DNA of 64,000 nucleotides from Synaphobranchus kaupii (GCA_029718625.1 CM056381.1:52322157-52386156); one strand, 5' to 3'; shown: positions 1 through 11,412, counted from the first letter of the stretch. Notes: a model not told the origin generated them from the sequence alone. Numbers and translations are program-made.

Positions 1-640
1 ATCGTATACCAGTTTGAATACATCAAAATACTTGAAGAGATTATGTTGCCGTATGCTGAAGAGGAAATGCCCCTGAAATGGGTGTTTCAACAAGACAACG
101 ACCCCAAACACACGAGTAAGCGAGCAACATCTTGGTTCCAGACAAAAAGGATTGAGGTAATGGAGTGGGGTGACATTAAAAATGCAGTTTCTGAAGCAAA
201 ACCCAAAAATTCACAGGAACTGTGGAATGTAGTTCGTTCATCCTGGGCTGAAATACCTGTTTCTAGGTGCTAGAAATTGGTTGACTCGATGCAACGCAGA
301 TGCGCAGCAGTTATCAAAAACAATGGTTATGCAACTAAATATTAGTTCAGTAATTTAAAGTGAAGTTAAATCTTGAAAAATTTCTTCAGTTTATACAGTA
401 AGTGTTTGAGTTTGAAGAGAAAAATGTCGACACTGCTATTTTTTTGAACAGATTAATATTCCTTTTCTTGGCTTCCTGTAAAAGAATAACGCAGACTTGA
501 TAAAATTTGTTAATGCTTTGATTTGGAATTGAATGTGTAATGTTTCCACTACATTTGAAATATGGAACTAAAAGCTATTAAAAAATATTTGCACTTTATT
601 CACTTTTTTTAACGCACTGCTATTTATTTGAACACAACTG
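1..640 (+). mobile_element. Tc1-like transposon, 3' part
   Basis: The 3' portion of a Tc1/mariner element enters the window from the left. The decayed transposase end is followed by AT-rich sequence and a terminal repeat (about 611-640) ending in GAACACAACTG directly before a TA dinucleotide (641-642), the usual Tc1 target. A related motif CACTGCTATTTTTTTGAACA occurs internally near 429, suggesting a two-repeat end. The 5' end is outside the window. Confidence 0.8.
43..345 (+). pseudogene. Tc1-like transposase, C-terminal fragment
   Basis: The translation contains the Tc1 catalytic-domain signature QQDNDPKHTS, including the second catalytic Asp. It then runs through RATSWFQ and jumps to the C-terminal part (NSQELWNVVRSSWAEIP). 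The expected stretch carrying the third acidic residue (the SPDLNPIENLW region) is missing, so an internal deletion removed the active site. A TAG at 271-273 interrupts the frame. Beyond it the same frame continues as KLVDSMQRRCAAVIKNNGYA and ends at a stop at 343-345, which is the normal Tc1 C terminus. It is a dead copy. Confidence 0.85.
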
Positions 641-642
641 TA

Positions 643-1222
643 AATCCCTGTGGGATAAGTTGAAAGCACAAGGTAAACAATAAGTAAAAAGTAATAGAAC
701 CAAGAGCTGAAAATGCCCAAAAACTTGAACAATTAAGTGCGTCAATAGGTACAACATAGAACATATGTGGTCAGTCTTTCTTTAAGGCTTCACCGTCGGT
801 TACAGTTCTGTTCCACTCTTGTTTGCATGTGTGACAAAACCAAGGGTCATTTGCAGCAGGTGCATGAGTCCAACACAATCAAGGTGGTTACACCTTAACA
901 TAACATAACATAACATAAGGTGTCACCTTAACATAACAGCTAACGTTACCGTTAATGTTCATAGTTTGCATGTGTGCAAAAATGGCCGATAATACCCACA
1001 ACGCAACGCTGGTGTGAAGTCGTGCCTGTATACACTACCGTTTGTTTTTACACAGATCTTGACCGCCCTAATTTGGCGGCCGTGAAGATTTGAATAGGGC
1101 AACTGAGGTATCTATGTTTGTATATCTATGGTACCAGTCAGCTTCTGAGCCAGTCACAATTCCATAAACACAATTCTTTCCGTTTCATGTAAGTCACTTC
1201 CGTTTCATGTAAGTGCCTTCCG
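643..1222. other. Unassigned spacer
   Basis: No gene is recognised. The only structure seen is a short run of TAACA units at about 896-917, followed at about 923-938 by a partial repeat of the same text, and a direct repeat of TTCCGTTTCATGTAAGT near 1177-1216. Confidence 0.5.
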
Positions 1223-1248
1223 TATATATATATATATATATATATATA
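1223..1248. repeat. (TA)n microsatellite
   Basis: An uninterrupted TA dinucleotide run immediately before the minisatellite. Confidence 0.95.
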
Positions 1249-1546
1249 GACTTTCTCTCACATACATATAGTATCACTCTCACATACACATTCTATTATG
1301 AGAAAATATGTATATGAGAATGAGAATTTATGTTAGTGAGAACATATGTATGTGAGAGAGAGAATATATGTATGTGGAAGTGATAACATATGTATGTGAA
1401 AGTGACAATATACGTGTGTGAGAGTGAGAATATACGTATGTGAGAGTGAGAATATACGTATGTGAGAGTGAGAATATATGTATGTGAGAGAGAATATATG
1501 TATGTGAGAGGTCCAAAATGAATTATGGCCTAAACGGCCCCTCATA
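1249..1546. repeat. ~22-bp minisatellite with a unique edge
   Basis: Tandem copies of a unit close to GAGAATATATGTATGTGAGA run from about 1310 to 1511. The first 60 bases carry the same unit in reverse complement (CTCTCACATACATATA), so the array folds back on itself. The array ends in a non-repeated edge (about 1510-1544) containing AATTATGGCCTAAACGGCC. The same edge plus minisatellite, inverted, lies at 10048-10127, and a degraded form at about 28020-28090. These are likely parts of one dispersed element. Open frames across the array are repeat artefacts. Confidence 0.85.
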
Positions 1547-1956
1547 GGGGTGTGCGATGTGGCCCGCGGTGGGCATTACTGTTGCATGGGATGGAGGGGT
1601 GATGGTAAGAGGGAGGGAATGTGGGAGGGGGATGACTCAAGGACCGTCTGTGCCCAACTATTCTGTGTCACACGCAGCCACACGTGCACATGCAATCTGT
1701 CCACAGAGGAAACATCGCTACATACATCCACTTGTTCACACACATCAGTAATGTTCACACTGATTCCTCTGAGAGGTGTGTCGAAGAACAGGGAAAAAAA
1801 CATTTTGTTGAAAACTTTATTTACTGGGATATTCAATACTTAATTGGAGATTTCTTTAAGAATGTAATTTAAGAATTAAATTAGGATTAGCATGGAGCTA
1901 TAGCTATGATACTGACATCAAGAATAATCTGAAACCTAACCAAGAAAATGAAACAC
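1547..1956. other. Unassigned spacer
   Basis: Overlapping short open frames on both strands show no recognisable domain or motif. I see nothing else here. Confidence 0.4.
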
Positions 1957-1959
1957 TTG

Positions 1960-3891
1960 GGGCCCTATCTTGGCGATCTTGGCGCTTAGTCTAAGCGCAT
2001 GGCGCTAAGTCCATTTAGGGCGTGTCCAAGTCCACTTTTGCTATTTTAACGGTGTGTTTTTTTGGCGCTAAGCACGGCGCATGGCGCAACTGGGCTGAAC
2101 CTAGTCGCTTCATTAATTATAGGTGTGTCTTGGGCGTGACATTCAATAAACCAATCAAAATGTCATATCCCATTCCCTTTAAAAGCCTGCTTTTCCACCT
2201 TGGCGGATTGCTTATGATGGCGAAACAGACATGCTCATGCGTGTTTAGTGTGATCAAGGAATAGGCTAAATGGAGTATGATCAATATTATTCGGGCTGTT
2301 ATTTTACAAAATATGTGCGGTTAAATTTCGTTAAAAGGACCTGCAACAGCTGAGAATAAGCTATCAATGGCTTCAGTCTCACCTTAGAAAACGCCAAATT
2401 AGCCTGCTTGTTCAGCGAATTTCGTTTGATTATGCAATGAAAGTGTCAAACATCAATTCCAAGAGGCTGTTCTCATGGAGTTCTCGAAGTTCAAGCTTCA
2501 TCCAAAGTTCATTAGGCTACCTGCATAGTAGGCTAATATTGATTAATAACATACATACCGTTATTTTGCCTTAATGATGACACTAAATAGCCATACAATA
2601 AAGCTGTCAGGTTCGCAACCCATAAGTTCACGCATATTTCCCCTTGTTTAATAATGTCCTGTTTATGGAAATGTGACCAACCTGTTTTACTCGTAGCGTA
2701 ATCCTTTAAAACAATTCACTTTCCCAGGAAGACCGTTAAACGTGCGACTTACAGCAGGGGAAACAGAACATGCAGCTCACGTGCAGAGAATGGCATTAAA
2801 ATTAATTGTGAATTAATTGTGTAACGTGGTGCAAATTTGTTTTAGTTTCTAATTAGACGCTTAGTTCTCTTTAAAATCGTTTTGTTCAGTTAAGGAATAA
2901 CGGGTGAAATCAGCTGGGTTTTAAACGGTGAGAGTATGGAAACCTGGTCACTGTAATTTAAAAAAATATGAAGGACGAAGAATAGCTAAGAATAGCTTTT
3001 TTAACCATAGGCTATCGAAAAAAACCTTATACACAGCGAATTCGCTGTAGCCTAGGCTATTTGAAAAACAATAAATGCAATATTCACTGGACAAGGTTTT
3101 GAACTTTTTTCAGTCACAAACCATTCTATTTACTTACAGGCTGTATTCATAGATAAACAGAGCTGTATTGTAATGACATCTGAAGCGCATTTTCAGAACT
3201 TAAATGTCCGTCTATTGCCGTGCGCGAGTTTTCCATTGAATGACAATTCACGCATTAGGTGCAAAGACAATTCGCGCATTAGGCTTGATAGCTATAGGTG
3301 TTATCAGCTCCTTTTTAATGGATAGCCATTGTCCCGTACCATCGCACATCGCCTGGATGTTGATGGAGTGGGCTGAGAGCAATGTAATGTGGCATTGTTT
3401 CCCTTCGCTGAGGGAAAGGTATGTGGACCTATGGAACCTTTTATTATTATGCATTTTTGATATAGCCTACACAATAATAATATTTCACATTGTGATCTAG
3501 ATATTTTAGTCATGCCTGTGCACGCCCCTGTGTGTAACAGACAGGAGGGTATGCGCGTTGTGCACACGCCTATGTAGACGCACTTATATGCGCCGTTAAA
3601 ATAGCATGTAAACAACTGCGACATGACTTTAGACCAGGTTTGTGGTGGTTCTAGCGCAAGCGCTTTCTGCTGGCTCAAGATAGCAATACGCCAAAAAGAA
3701 TCCTGGCCACTCCTCATCTTAAGACCAACACGCCCAGTTCACTAATGATGGCGCAAGACTAGTTAATGGCGCAATGCTAGTTTGACGGCGTAAGCGTTAG
3801 GCGTTATTATGGACCTAGCGCCGGGTGTAAGATAGCAAAGACACTTGCGTTTGCGTTAGCGCCGCTTTGCGCCGGGTGTAAGATAGGGCCC
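1960..3891. mobile_element. Harbinger-like non-autonomous DNA transposon (1.93 kb)
   Basis: The ends are inverted: GGGCCCTATCTT at 1960 and AAGATAGGGCCC ending at 3891. They are flanked by a 3-bp duplication TTG (1957-1959 and 3892-3894). A 3-bp TSD and subterminal GGCGCTAAG/GCGCCGGGTGTAAG-type repeats fit PIF/Harbinger-type MITEs. The longest open frame (minus, 3304-3717) has no transposase or Myb-like motif, so the element looks non-autonomous. A second, inverted and rearranged copy lies at about 30285-30990. The superfamily is inferred from TSD length and end style only. Confidence 0.75.
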
Positions 3892-3894
3892 TTG

Positions 3895-4615
3895 GGATCT
3901 AAGTCTTCAGTCAATGAACCAGCACAAACCACCAAGAAACAATATTACCTCCTTTATTCCCAGGGGTGGTTTACACATGGGTTCACAAGCCCTCTTACTA
4001 GACTAATGTGCATCAGCCTGCTCTTCCTCCTCTCTCCCATCCTGCCTACACCTCACCTAAATGTGAACACAAACCTCACTTCAGGTATCCAGACAGAATC
4101 AATACCTGGACATAAGAGACCAAAACCCAGTATCAGCAGTCCTTATCATCAAGTACTACATCTTTCTAAATTTAGCCGTTTAGACAGTGTCATCCACACA
4201 CCAGCATATACAGTATATCATTGGGAATGGGTTGGCAGCATGGCTCTCTATGTTGAGTTGTGATGTACATCTCCTACATTTCTACATATTCTATATATCA
4301 AACAACCTCTCCCATCAATTATTGTCCTCATATTGTAATAATACTCTCGAGTTAATACTCTTTAAATGCACTTAACATGCACTGTAATGCATATTACACA
4401 CAGACGGTCAAATTAAAGGAAAAACAACTGTGAATGTTCTTGTTAAAACAACTTAAGATAATTGTTTTTAACAAAAAAAATTAACAATTATGGCAATTAG
4501 GAACGGTTACATGAGTTTATTAAAATATAAACAAGGAAGGGAAAAATGTGGCGGTCGGCAGGACAATGTTTTTCCAGTGCGCTCCTGGCAGAGCAAGAGG
4601 AAAACCAAGACAAAA
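3895..4615. other. Unassigned spacer
   Basis: AT-rich, unique-looking sequence with chance open frames (for example 3892-4263). No domain, RNA gene or repeat is recognised. Confidence 0.4.
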
Positions 4616-5796
4616 TATAGCTGCAAGCAGCGATTCCCGGGGACCAAGCAGCATGAGCAGCATTTGACAAACACAGAGACTGCAGAATGGTCAACAACTC
4701 TAGACAGGGTAGATCAAAAAAGCAAATATTTGTTTCTAATCAGGGCTTTTGCCATTGTTTCGCCTTTGTCACTGTAGCAAGTTTTAGATCTCTGCAAAAG
4801 AACAGTTATTTTTCGTGAATTTATTTATTTATATAAAACTGCAGAGGTCAAGTCCTGATGTTACTTTTAACACATCTACCAAGTTTCATAACTTTCTCTC
4901 AAATGGTTTTAGAATTAGGCACCGCAGTGTTGCAGCAGGCTAAGGTGCAGACTCTGTCTGTGCAGTTGTGCCCCGAGGATCGGGGGTTCGATCCCCGGTC
5001 CCGCCAAATCCGAGCATGGCCGGTGCCCTGTGGGAGCAGCAATTGGCGGCTGCTCCCGGGTGGAGGGAGGGGCTCGGAGAGAATCGTTGCACACATAACG
5101 GCCCTGGGCAAGTTGGAATCATGGTAAGGTGCTTGAAGAGTCGCGCCCTGCAGAGGACGTGGCACCCTCCTTCCTACCACCGGCTGACAGGGTTGCATAG
5201 CGGTGATGCTCTAGCGGTTGCTACACAGGGGGAATTGAATTAGAATAGGGGTTCAATTGGCTACCAAATTGGGAGAAAATGGGTAAAAATCAGAAACAAA
5301 TTTTAAAAAATGGTTGTGAAATTATTAGCATTTTTGTGATAAGCCACACCCACTGAAAATTCATTGGCCATTTCTTGACAAAAGCCTTAGAAAAGTAAGG
5401 CATTAAGGAAGGCCTATGAGCTGAGTGCACACACCGAGTTTCGTGCAAATCGCTCAAATTTTGTTTCACAAAAAATGCTAATTAGCGGAAAATCCAATAT
5501 GGCAGACTTTATGGGTCCTTGGGGCAAATTTGTTCGGCATGAGCAAAGGGACCTGTATACCAAATTTTGTGACTCTAGGTGAAATGGGGCGTCGGCAGTG
5601 GGCGTGTCAATGTCAGAATTTTGTCACGTGCACTACAGTGCAACCAGGTGTTCAATCTGCGTCATAATATAGAGGATACAAGAGTTTGACAATCCCAACA
5701 ACCCTGCCAAGTTTGGTGATTCTAGGCCAAACCAGCTCACAGGAATTTTAGGTGAAAGGGAAAAAAAAAAAAAAGAATCCGAACAAAAACAATAGG
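4616..5796. mobile_element. Dispersed fish repeat, interrupted and truncated
   Basis: The left end reads ATAGCTGCAAGCAGCGATT. The right part contains the phrase CCAAGTTTGGTGATTCTAGG (about 5707-5726), both features of a common fish dispersed element. A SINE is inserted at 4909-5307. The right end stops in an A-run and abuts the Sleeping-Beauty-like fragment at about 5796. No coding capacity is seen. The superfamily is not assigned. Confidence 0.5.
4909..5307 (+). mobile_element. tRNA-derived SINE
   Basis: The head is tRNA-like, with a box A region CAGGCTAAGGTG (4936-4947) and a near-perfect box B GGTTCGATCCC (4985-4995), the two internal RNA polymerase III promoter blocks. A body of about 250 bp follows, then a tail with AATTGGGAGAAAATGGG. 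The 8-bp sequence AAATGGTT occurs on both sides (4901-4908 and 5308-5315), as expected for a target duplication from LINE-driven insertion. There is no complementary acceptor stem, so it is not a functional tRNA gene. Confidence 0.8.
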
Positions 5797-6289
5797 TGGT
5801 ACCTTCAGGTGTTTGTAAATTGCTCCCAAGGATGAACCAGACTTGTGGAGGTCCACAATTTTCTTTCTGAGGTCTTGGCTGATATCTTTTGATTTTCCCA
5901 TGATGTCAAGCAAAGAGGCACTGAGTTTGAAGGTAGGCCTTAAAATACATCCAAAGGTACACCTCCAATTAACTCAAATAATGTCAATTAGCCTATCAGA
6001 AGTTCCTAAAGCCATGACATAATTTTCTGGAATTTTCCAAGCTGTTTGAAGGCATAGTCAACTTAGTGTATGTAAACTTCTGACCCACTGGAATTGTGAT
6101 ATAGTGAATTAAAAGAGAAATAATCTGTCTGTAAAAAAAATGTTGGAAAAATGACTTGTGTCATGCACAAAGTAGATGTCCTAAATGACTTGCCAACACT
6201 ATAGTTTGCTAACATGAAATCTGTGGAGTGGTTAAAAATGAGTTTTAATGACTTCAACCTAAGTGTATGTAAACTTCCGACTTCAACTG
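5795..6289 (-). mobile_element. Sleeping-Beauty-like Tc1 element, 5' end fragment
   Basis: Read on the minus strand, the fragment starts at 6289 with the outer terminal repeat (CAGTTGAAGTCGGAAGTTTA). It contains the inner direct repeat CAGTGGGTCAGAAGTTTACA near 6064-6094, so it has the IR/DR double-repeat architecture of Tdr/Sleeping Beauty elements. It reaches the first ~36 codons of transposase ([18 protein letters not shown]..., from about 5902 down to 5795), the paired-like DNA-binding region, and is then cut off. A TA flanks the outer end (6290-6291). It closely resembles the fuller copy at 31725-33288. Confidence 0.88.
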
Positions 6290-6324
6290 TAGATGTATAT
6301 TTATAAAACAAGTAAAAGCAAAAA

Positions 6325-6835
6325 AAAGACTTGTAACAAAGGCATGTATTAACTGTTCAGCATCAGCTTGTGTGAGGAAAGGCCTTACTTTAGTAATGTT
6401 TCGCAAATGGAAAAAGGCTACCCTTGTTACATTTCTTATATGTGGCAGAAAGCTTAGGTCAGCATCCAAGATTAAACCTGTATTCTTAACTTGAGATTTA
6501 TTGTTTGACACTAGAGGTCCTAGGTTCTTAGATAATCTTTCTCTCTGGGCCTTAGATCCAATGATAATTATTTCAGTCTTATCCTGGTTCAACTGAAGAA
6601 AATTCTGAGACATCCAGAGATTAATATCATTCAGACAGTTTTCTAAGGAACTTATTGCTCTCATCCTCATGCAATACAGAAATATACAGCTGTGTATCAT
6701 CAGCATCGCTATGAAAATTAACCCCATGGTTACTAATGATTTTACCAAGTGGAAGCATGTATAAAGAAAAGAGTAATGGGACAATAATATAACCCTGAGG
6801 AATCCCACAGTTAATAATAGCTTTTTGTCCTGGAA
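6325..6835 (-). pseudogene. LINE reverse transcriptase fragment (L2/CR1 type)
   Basis: On the minus strand one frame reads CGIPQG...LLFSLYMLP and DADDTQLYIS, the RT PQG block and the (F/Y)ADD box with its first residue changed. A frameshift then leads into NLWMSQNFLQLNQDKTE and PHIRNVTRVAFFHLRNITKV. These blocks align by eye with the intact LINE ORF2 at 48522-51656 ([33 protein letters not shown]), so it is a related but different LINE. It lacks the endonuclease and the C terminus and abuts the Tc1 fragment at about 6300-6325. Confidence 0.82.
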
Positions 6836-6837
6836 TA

Positions 6838-8068
6838 ATAAACTATGGGTGTGTGTTCATTATTAGGCTTGTTAATCATGCTTACCCTATGCACGGTGGC
6901 CCCCTAGTGGTAGTTGTTGACGTCCCAATTGTAGTAGCCTATTCATATTTCTCTGAAATTATACATTTATTTACAACAAAAACCCCCGACAACTCTTGTA
7001 GGCTATAATAGTTAAAAGGCCTTTTGCAAATATGCTAGCTGTTCTGGTAAATTTGGTAATAAGGTAACCTGTGTTATGCAAATATTTCTGACATAACATG
7101 AAAATTAGTTCAGAATTAAGCGAGTTATTGACCTAGCATATTTTCTCAGGGGACGTCTGCATCTGTCAATACACTACCAAAATACACTGATCTTTATGTG
7201 ACTGTATATATGTATTATATTAGCCTATATGTATAAATCTACACAAGTGAGTGGTATTTAGTCTTTTTATATCTATGGACTGAGCAACCAATGATCATAG
7301 CTGAACATGTCCCTTTCATGCCGACTTGTATAGGTCTACACCTTGAAATAAATACGAGTGGAAATTGAAATAAATAAAAGAGATGTTAAATAATTAATAT
7401 TTATTAATTTCATTATCTACTTCATTGCTTATTTATTTCATTTAGCCACAATTGGTTTTCCATACGAGTGCACAGGAGGAAGGAATGTAGTAGTCAGAAA
7501 ATGGAGATTTGTGGGCTAAAAATGCCTCCAGAATATTTTTTAAGGATAATAGGACCCATTCATATATAGCCTAGCTACCATTGTCGGGGTTTGTTCTTGC
7601 CAAAATGAATCAGTGAAGAAATATGGGAAATAGTATAGGTAGCCTGATATCTCAAGTGTTTTGACAAGCTTACCTTGAATCATCTGGGATTCTCCTTTTG
7701 CATTGCCGCTTCAGCACCACAAGCAGCGCTTTTGACACATGCCAATAACAGCCTGTTTATCCTGATCTTCCAAGAAAATAATCCAATGATAACAAAATGG
7801 GCATTAGAAGACTAAATAACCACAGTTTTTTTTTCCCTGTTACCCAGTGAACATTTTTGTGTTGAAAAGTCAGTGAAACGCTGTGTAGCATTCAGGTGAA
7901 TGCTAAATAAGGGTTAACGTCCGTTTATGTCAAAATGTCTCTCAGCCTAGATCTTCCCCATCCCGACATCTAGATTCCAGCTAATTTAGGTTGGTTTCAT
8001 GAGTTTGTTTTAGGCTACGGAAATCCTGCTTCAATACCAGTGCTAAGTCGTACGTAGCCTAGGCTACG
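6838..8068 (+). repeat. 1.2-kb dispersed repeat, copy 1
   Basis: It begins AAACTATGGGTGTGTGTTCA and matches 18927-21075 in the same orientation (copy 2, which carries a nested hAT MITE) and 17955-18478 in inverse orientation (copy 3). Shared landmarks include CTAGTGGTAGTTGTTGACGT, GTTATGCAAATATTTCTGAC and TTTTTGTGTTGAAAAGTC. No transposase is seen. It is probably a non-autonomous element or part of a larger one. The class is unknown. Confidence 0.7.
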
Positions 8069-8200
8069 ACTTAAAAAAATTAAATTTAAAGTGTATCTCG
8101 TACTACGAGATATTATGTTGTACGTAGGAGATATGATCTAGTAGCCTACGTAGATACAGTATTATGTCCTACGTACGACTTATGTCGTACGTATGAGATA
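8045..8200. repeat. Cluster of palindromes
   Basis: Closely spaced perfect or near-perfect palindromes: CGTAGCCTAGGCTACG (8053-8068), TATCTCGTACTACGAGATA (about 8094-8112) and TACGTACGAC/GTCGTACGTA arms (about 8171-8194), all built from CGTACGTA and TAGCCTA words. A related word cluster occurs at 17895-18005 beside copy 3 of the dispersed repeat. Confidence 0.75.
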
Positions 8201-8215
8201 AAAAAATAAAATAAT

Positions 8216-9300
8216 TCACCTTGCCTTTCAGGGCATCCGTACGTTGTTGTAGCGTCCAACTACAGGTTTTTAAGCGCTCTGTGTTTTTTACCACATAGCT
8301 ACTTCTTAGTGCACTTGGAAGTGTACTTACAAGCTCACTTAGAAGTACACGAGTGCGCAAGCACGCAAGTATTTGAGACACAGCCACAGTCTGCATTCGA
8401 CACAGAGGCAGGGCAGGTATTCGCAGGTGGACTGCTGGCTCATCAAAATTTATGGATAACGTTAATCGCCTGTTCTGCTGGCCTGCCTTCTGTTCTGTGA
8501 AATATCAACATGGACGAAAAGTTTGACAATGAGCATAAACTGGTTGCTCAGAGGTACCATGGACCATCGCTTACATGATAATTAACTTTTTTTAACGAGT
8601 GTGAAAGTTTTTTATTAAACCGAAATTAGCTGGAATTTAAGTTAAAATATGTTCTATTGAACTTGCAGAATTGACCTAACGTTATCGTAGCCTACTTACC
8701 TATTTTGCACACACTAAAATGTATTGTTCCCAGTAGTGTATGGTTCACCTTTATAAGCTAACATCCAAATCGAAAACATGTTGCAATGCTGATTTTTCAT
8801 CAGACTATTACGGGGATGTTGAGTCTCTTCACTTCTGATGACCACCCATATTTATTTGAACTGGAATACACGGAATACTCTGCGTCTTGCCTTTCTGTCT
8901 CAGCCTCCGTTGTCCTTCCATCCTCTTCAATTTGATTTAGCTCTTTGTCTGTGTATTCCGGTTCAAATACTTAGGGGTGGGTAACAGCAAGGTTTGCATT
9001 AACACTTCCAAAATCTCTGGCTATACCTGTTACCAAACAGTAATTGGAGTTTTTTGAAGATACATTCCAATTATAAATGGTTACTGTATGAATGCTCTCA
9101 CAAATACAAACAGATAGAAACATAGCATTAAGCTCTGTAAAAACAAAGGTGGAGCAATTTTTTTTTTGCAGGAGCAATGTAACTCCATTACTTTTTAAAT
9201 TACATTTTATTGACTTTTAAGGACCTGGCTTGTATTATATTTGTCGCCAAACTAATGGTAGAATTAAGTTGTATCCTCCTCACAAAGGTCACCAAAACTA
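8216..9300. other. Unassigned segment with a short possible first exon
   Basis: An ATG at 8511 opens the phrase MDEKFDNEHKLVAQR followed by a GT dinucleotide, which could be a first exon of a lost transposon gene, but nothing downstream supports it. An imperfect inverted repeat lies at about 8842-8876 and 8945-8980 (TTTGAACTGGAATACAC against GTGTATTCCGGTTCAAA), a ~140-bp foldback. No other feature is recognised. Confidence 0.35.
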
Positions 9301-9314
9301 GAGTGATTATTTTA

Positions 9315-9460
9315 CATTACATTTACATTTTACAGAGACACTGCCATAAAGACACTTTACAGAGGAAACAGAAACTAAAATTGGGAAAAATCCAGGCCTG
9401 AACCACCAAGGAACCAAACTCAAACAGTGACGAGAAAAAAACTCCCCAATGGGTACAATC
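9315..9460 (-). mobile_element. LINE 3' end fragment
   Basis: On the minus strand this reads like the 3' UTR of a fish L2-type LINE: GGAGTTTTTTTCTCGTCACT, then a TTTCTGTTTCCTCTGTAAAG region, then a tail of AAATGTAAATGTAATGTAA. It has the same layout as the 3' end of the intact LINE near 52260-52403. It is a short, 5'-truncated insertion. Confidence 0.55.
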
Positions 9461-9983
9461 CTCTTCATAAAGCATGTGATACAGCATATCACATGGTTGA
9501 TTGGAATGCCTTCTACATGCATTTTTATATTAATGGTACAATGCCTGTTGAGTGGAATCATATCATACTGACTTAGGCTTTGGACCTCCAAAGACATATG
9601 CATTAAAACCACATTGTGCCAAGTAATAACATTACCGTAGACGCTAGTGGCACTAACTTGTAGACAATTGACAGTGACTCATAGCGTTAAAGTGAGGAAT
9701 AATCTATACTGTAGTGGAATCTTCCCTGGTGCAGACAGTACATTTTGGCACATCATCTTGGATGCCAGACAGTAATACTGATCTCAGTCTCATAACATGG
9801 CTGATGCAGTGACTCACTTCTCAGGTACTTAAAGAGAGGAGAGGAGCTCCTCTGTCTGATGGAAGATTAAGCTCTAGATTCTCTCTGTTGAAAGCATGTT
9901 CTTCTCAGCTGATAACACAGAGGAACTGCAGCGCTGCACTTGCCATAGCAACATTTAGGAGAGTTCATTGTGGTTTCATAACA

Positions 9984-9985
<2 letters not shown>
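9461..9985. other. Unassigned spacer
   Basis: Unique-looking sequence. No gene or repeat is recognised. Confidence 0.4.
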
Positions 9986-9987
<2 letters not shown>

Positions 9988-10023
<36 letters not shown>

Positions 10024-10028
10024 GCGCG
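9988..10028. repeat. (TG)n microsatellite
   Basis: A run of TG dinucleotides passing into GTGCG units. Confidence 0.95.
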
Positions 10029-10047
10029 TTTATGTGTGACTGCGTAT

Positions 10048-10127
10048 TAGTACGAGGGGCCATTTAGGCCATAATTCATTTTCACTCTCACGTACATATT
10101 TTCTCACTCTCACATACTGTACATATG
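10048..10127. repeat. Inverted short copy of the minisatellite-edge element
   Basis: GAGGGGCCATTTAGGCCATA followed by CTCTCAC/CATA units is the reverse complement of the edge and array at 1249-1546, reduced to about two units. The Tc1-like end at 10128 follows at once. Confidence 0.75.
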
Positions 10128-10420
10128 CAGTCAGGTGGGTCCATAACTATTTGGACAGTGACAGAATTTTTGTTGTTTTGGATCTGTACTCCAGCACATT
10201 GGATTTTAAATGGAACAGTAAGGTTAAAGTGCAGACTTTCAGCTTTAATTTGAGGGTTTTTACGTCCATATCGGGTGAACGGTATAGTAATTGTAGCCAT
10301 TTTTATGCATAGTCCCCCCCATTTTAGGGGACCAAAAGTAATTGGACAAATTAACATAAACTTTAATAAAGTTATATTTAATATTTGGTTGTATATCCTT
10401 TGCATGTCATGACTTCCTGA
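10128..10420 (+). mobile_element. Tc1-like transposon, 5' end fragment
   Basis: It starts with the terminal repeat CAGTCAGGTGGGTCCATAAC and TATTTGGACAGTGACA, a fish Tc1-family end. It continues through AAAGTGCAGACTTTCAGC and a CCCCCCCATTTTAGGGGACC region. No transposase frame survives here. An inverted partial copy of the interior occurs at 36530-36622, and a C-terminal transposase fragment at 11289-11412 may be the other end of the same insertion. Confidence 0.7.
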
Positions 10421-11285
10421 TGTCTGTGACCAAACAACAATATCTTATTTTCAGGTACTCTTACAAGCGATACTATAATCTCTCGGCATTTTAATGGATT
10501 TCTATCGGAATTGGGGGGTGGGACTCAATTAAGCTGTAAATTACACGGGAACAGTACGGAACGAACGCTTACGACTGTAACAATGGGCGTGTTCGGCTAG
10601 AGCCGATTTACGTCATATATGCGTCGGACTGCATCGGAAACTGTCCGAGATGGCAGAAAAGTCGGTGCTATGTGAATTAAGGCGGAAATGACAACAGGAG
10701 GTTAAGCAGGCGCCTTGCAAGGCGCCTTAGGAGCGGTGCAGCAGCTCTCGGGCGCCTTCATCAACATCGCCGTGCCTTCAAACAAACCAACAACAGCATT
10801 GGTTAGAGTGCGAGGAGAGAGGTGTTTCGTCATGACACACGCGGATCGTTTCACAATATCGCCACCTATCTCGGCATATTGATTCTACTCTAAAAAAAAA
10901 TCTTAATGAAATTTACCCCACCCTAAGTGTTCAAACACAGGGATAAGGGTTATTTATTAAATCCTACAATGTAATAGCAGTATTTTCCTCTTTCCCTTCC
11001 CTGTTCTCTTTTCTATTTTCACAATGAATATTTATTCAGTTTTTTCTTATTATTGCTTTATTTTAAAATATATTTTTTATATAATACAATCCTTTATTGT
11101 TTTTCAATTAATGTGATTTTGTTTTGTAAAGTGAGCTTCTAGCATAAGCCCTGTAGGGTTTTCAACCTCTCTGGCATATTTCTGTAAATGACTTTGACTT
11201 GCATTTGTTCTTTATTCATGCAAATACATAAATATGTGTTTTGAGAGTGTGGGATTGACTAACATAAGGTCGCTACTCTGGTTAT
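10421..11285. other. Unassigned spacer with a perfect 20-bp palindrome
   Basis: The palindrome AGGCGCCTTGCAAGGCGCCT lies at 10709-10728 in a locally GC-rich patch (10540-10860) within AT-rich surroundings. No gene is recognised. Confidence 0.5.
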
Positions 11286-11288
11286 TAG

Positions 11289-11412
11289 AAGAAGGCTGCA
11301 GTACAGGCCTGGCTTAGCATCACCAGTGAAGATACAGAGCATCTGATGATTTCTACAGCTCGCAGACTTCAGGCAGTCCTTGCACGCAAAGGATATGCAA
11401 CCAAGTATTATT
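11289..11412 (+). pseudogene. Tc1-like transposase C-terminal tail
   Basis: One frame reads SEDTEHLMISTARRLQAVLA followed by RKGYATKY. This matches the layout of the Tc1 C terminus seen at 274-345 (SMQRRCAAVIKNNGYATKY). The rest of the domain is absent. It is possibly the 3' remnant of the element that begins at 10128. Confidence 0.6.

Noticed and set aside
1328..1545. His/Ser/Thr-rich short ORFs on the minus strand
   Set aside because: They are translations of a 22-bp minisatellite.
8511..8570. First exon of a host gene (MDEKFDNEHKLVAQR then GT)
   Set aside because: There is no downstream exon, domain or acceptor that could be linked, and it lies next to transposon-derived repeats.
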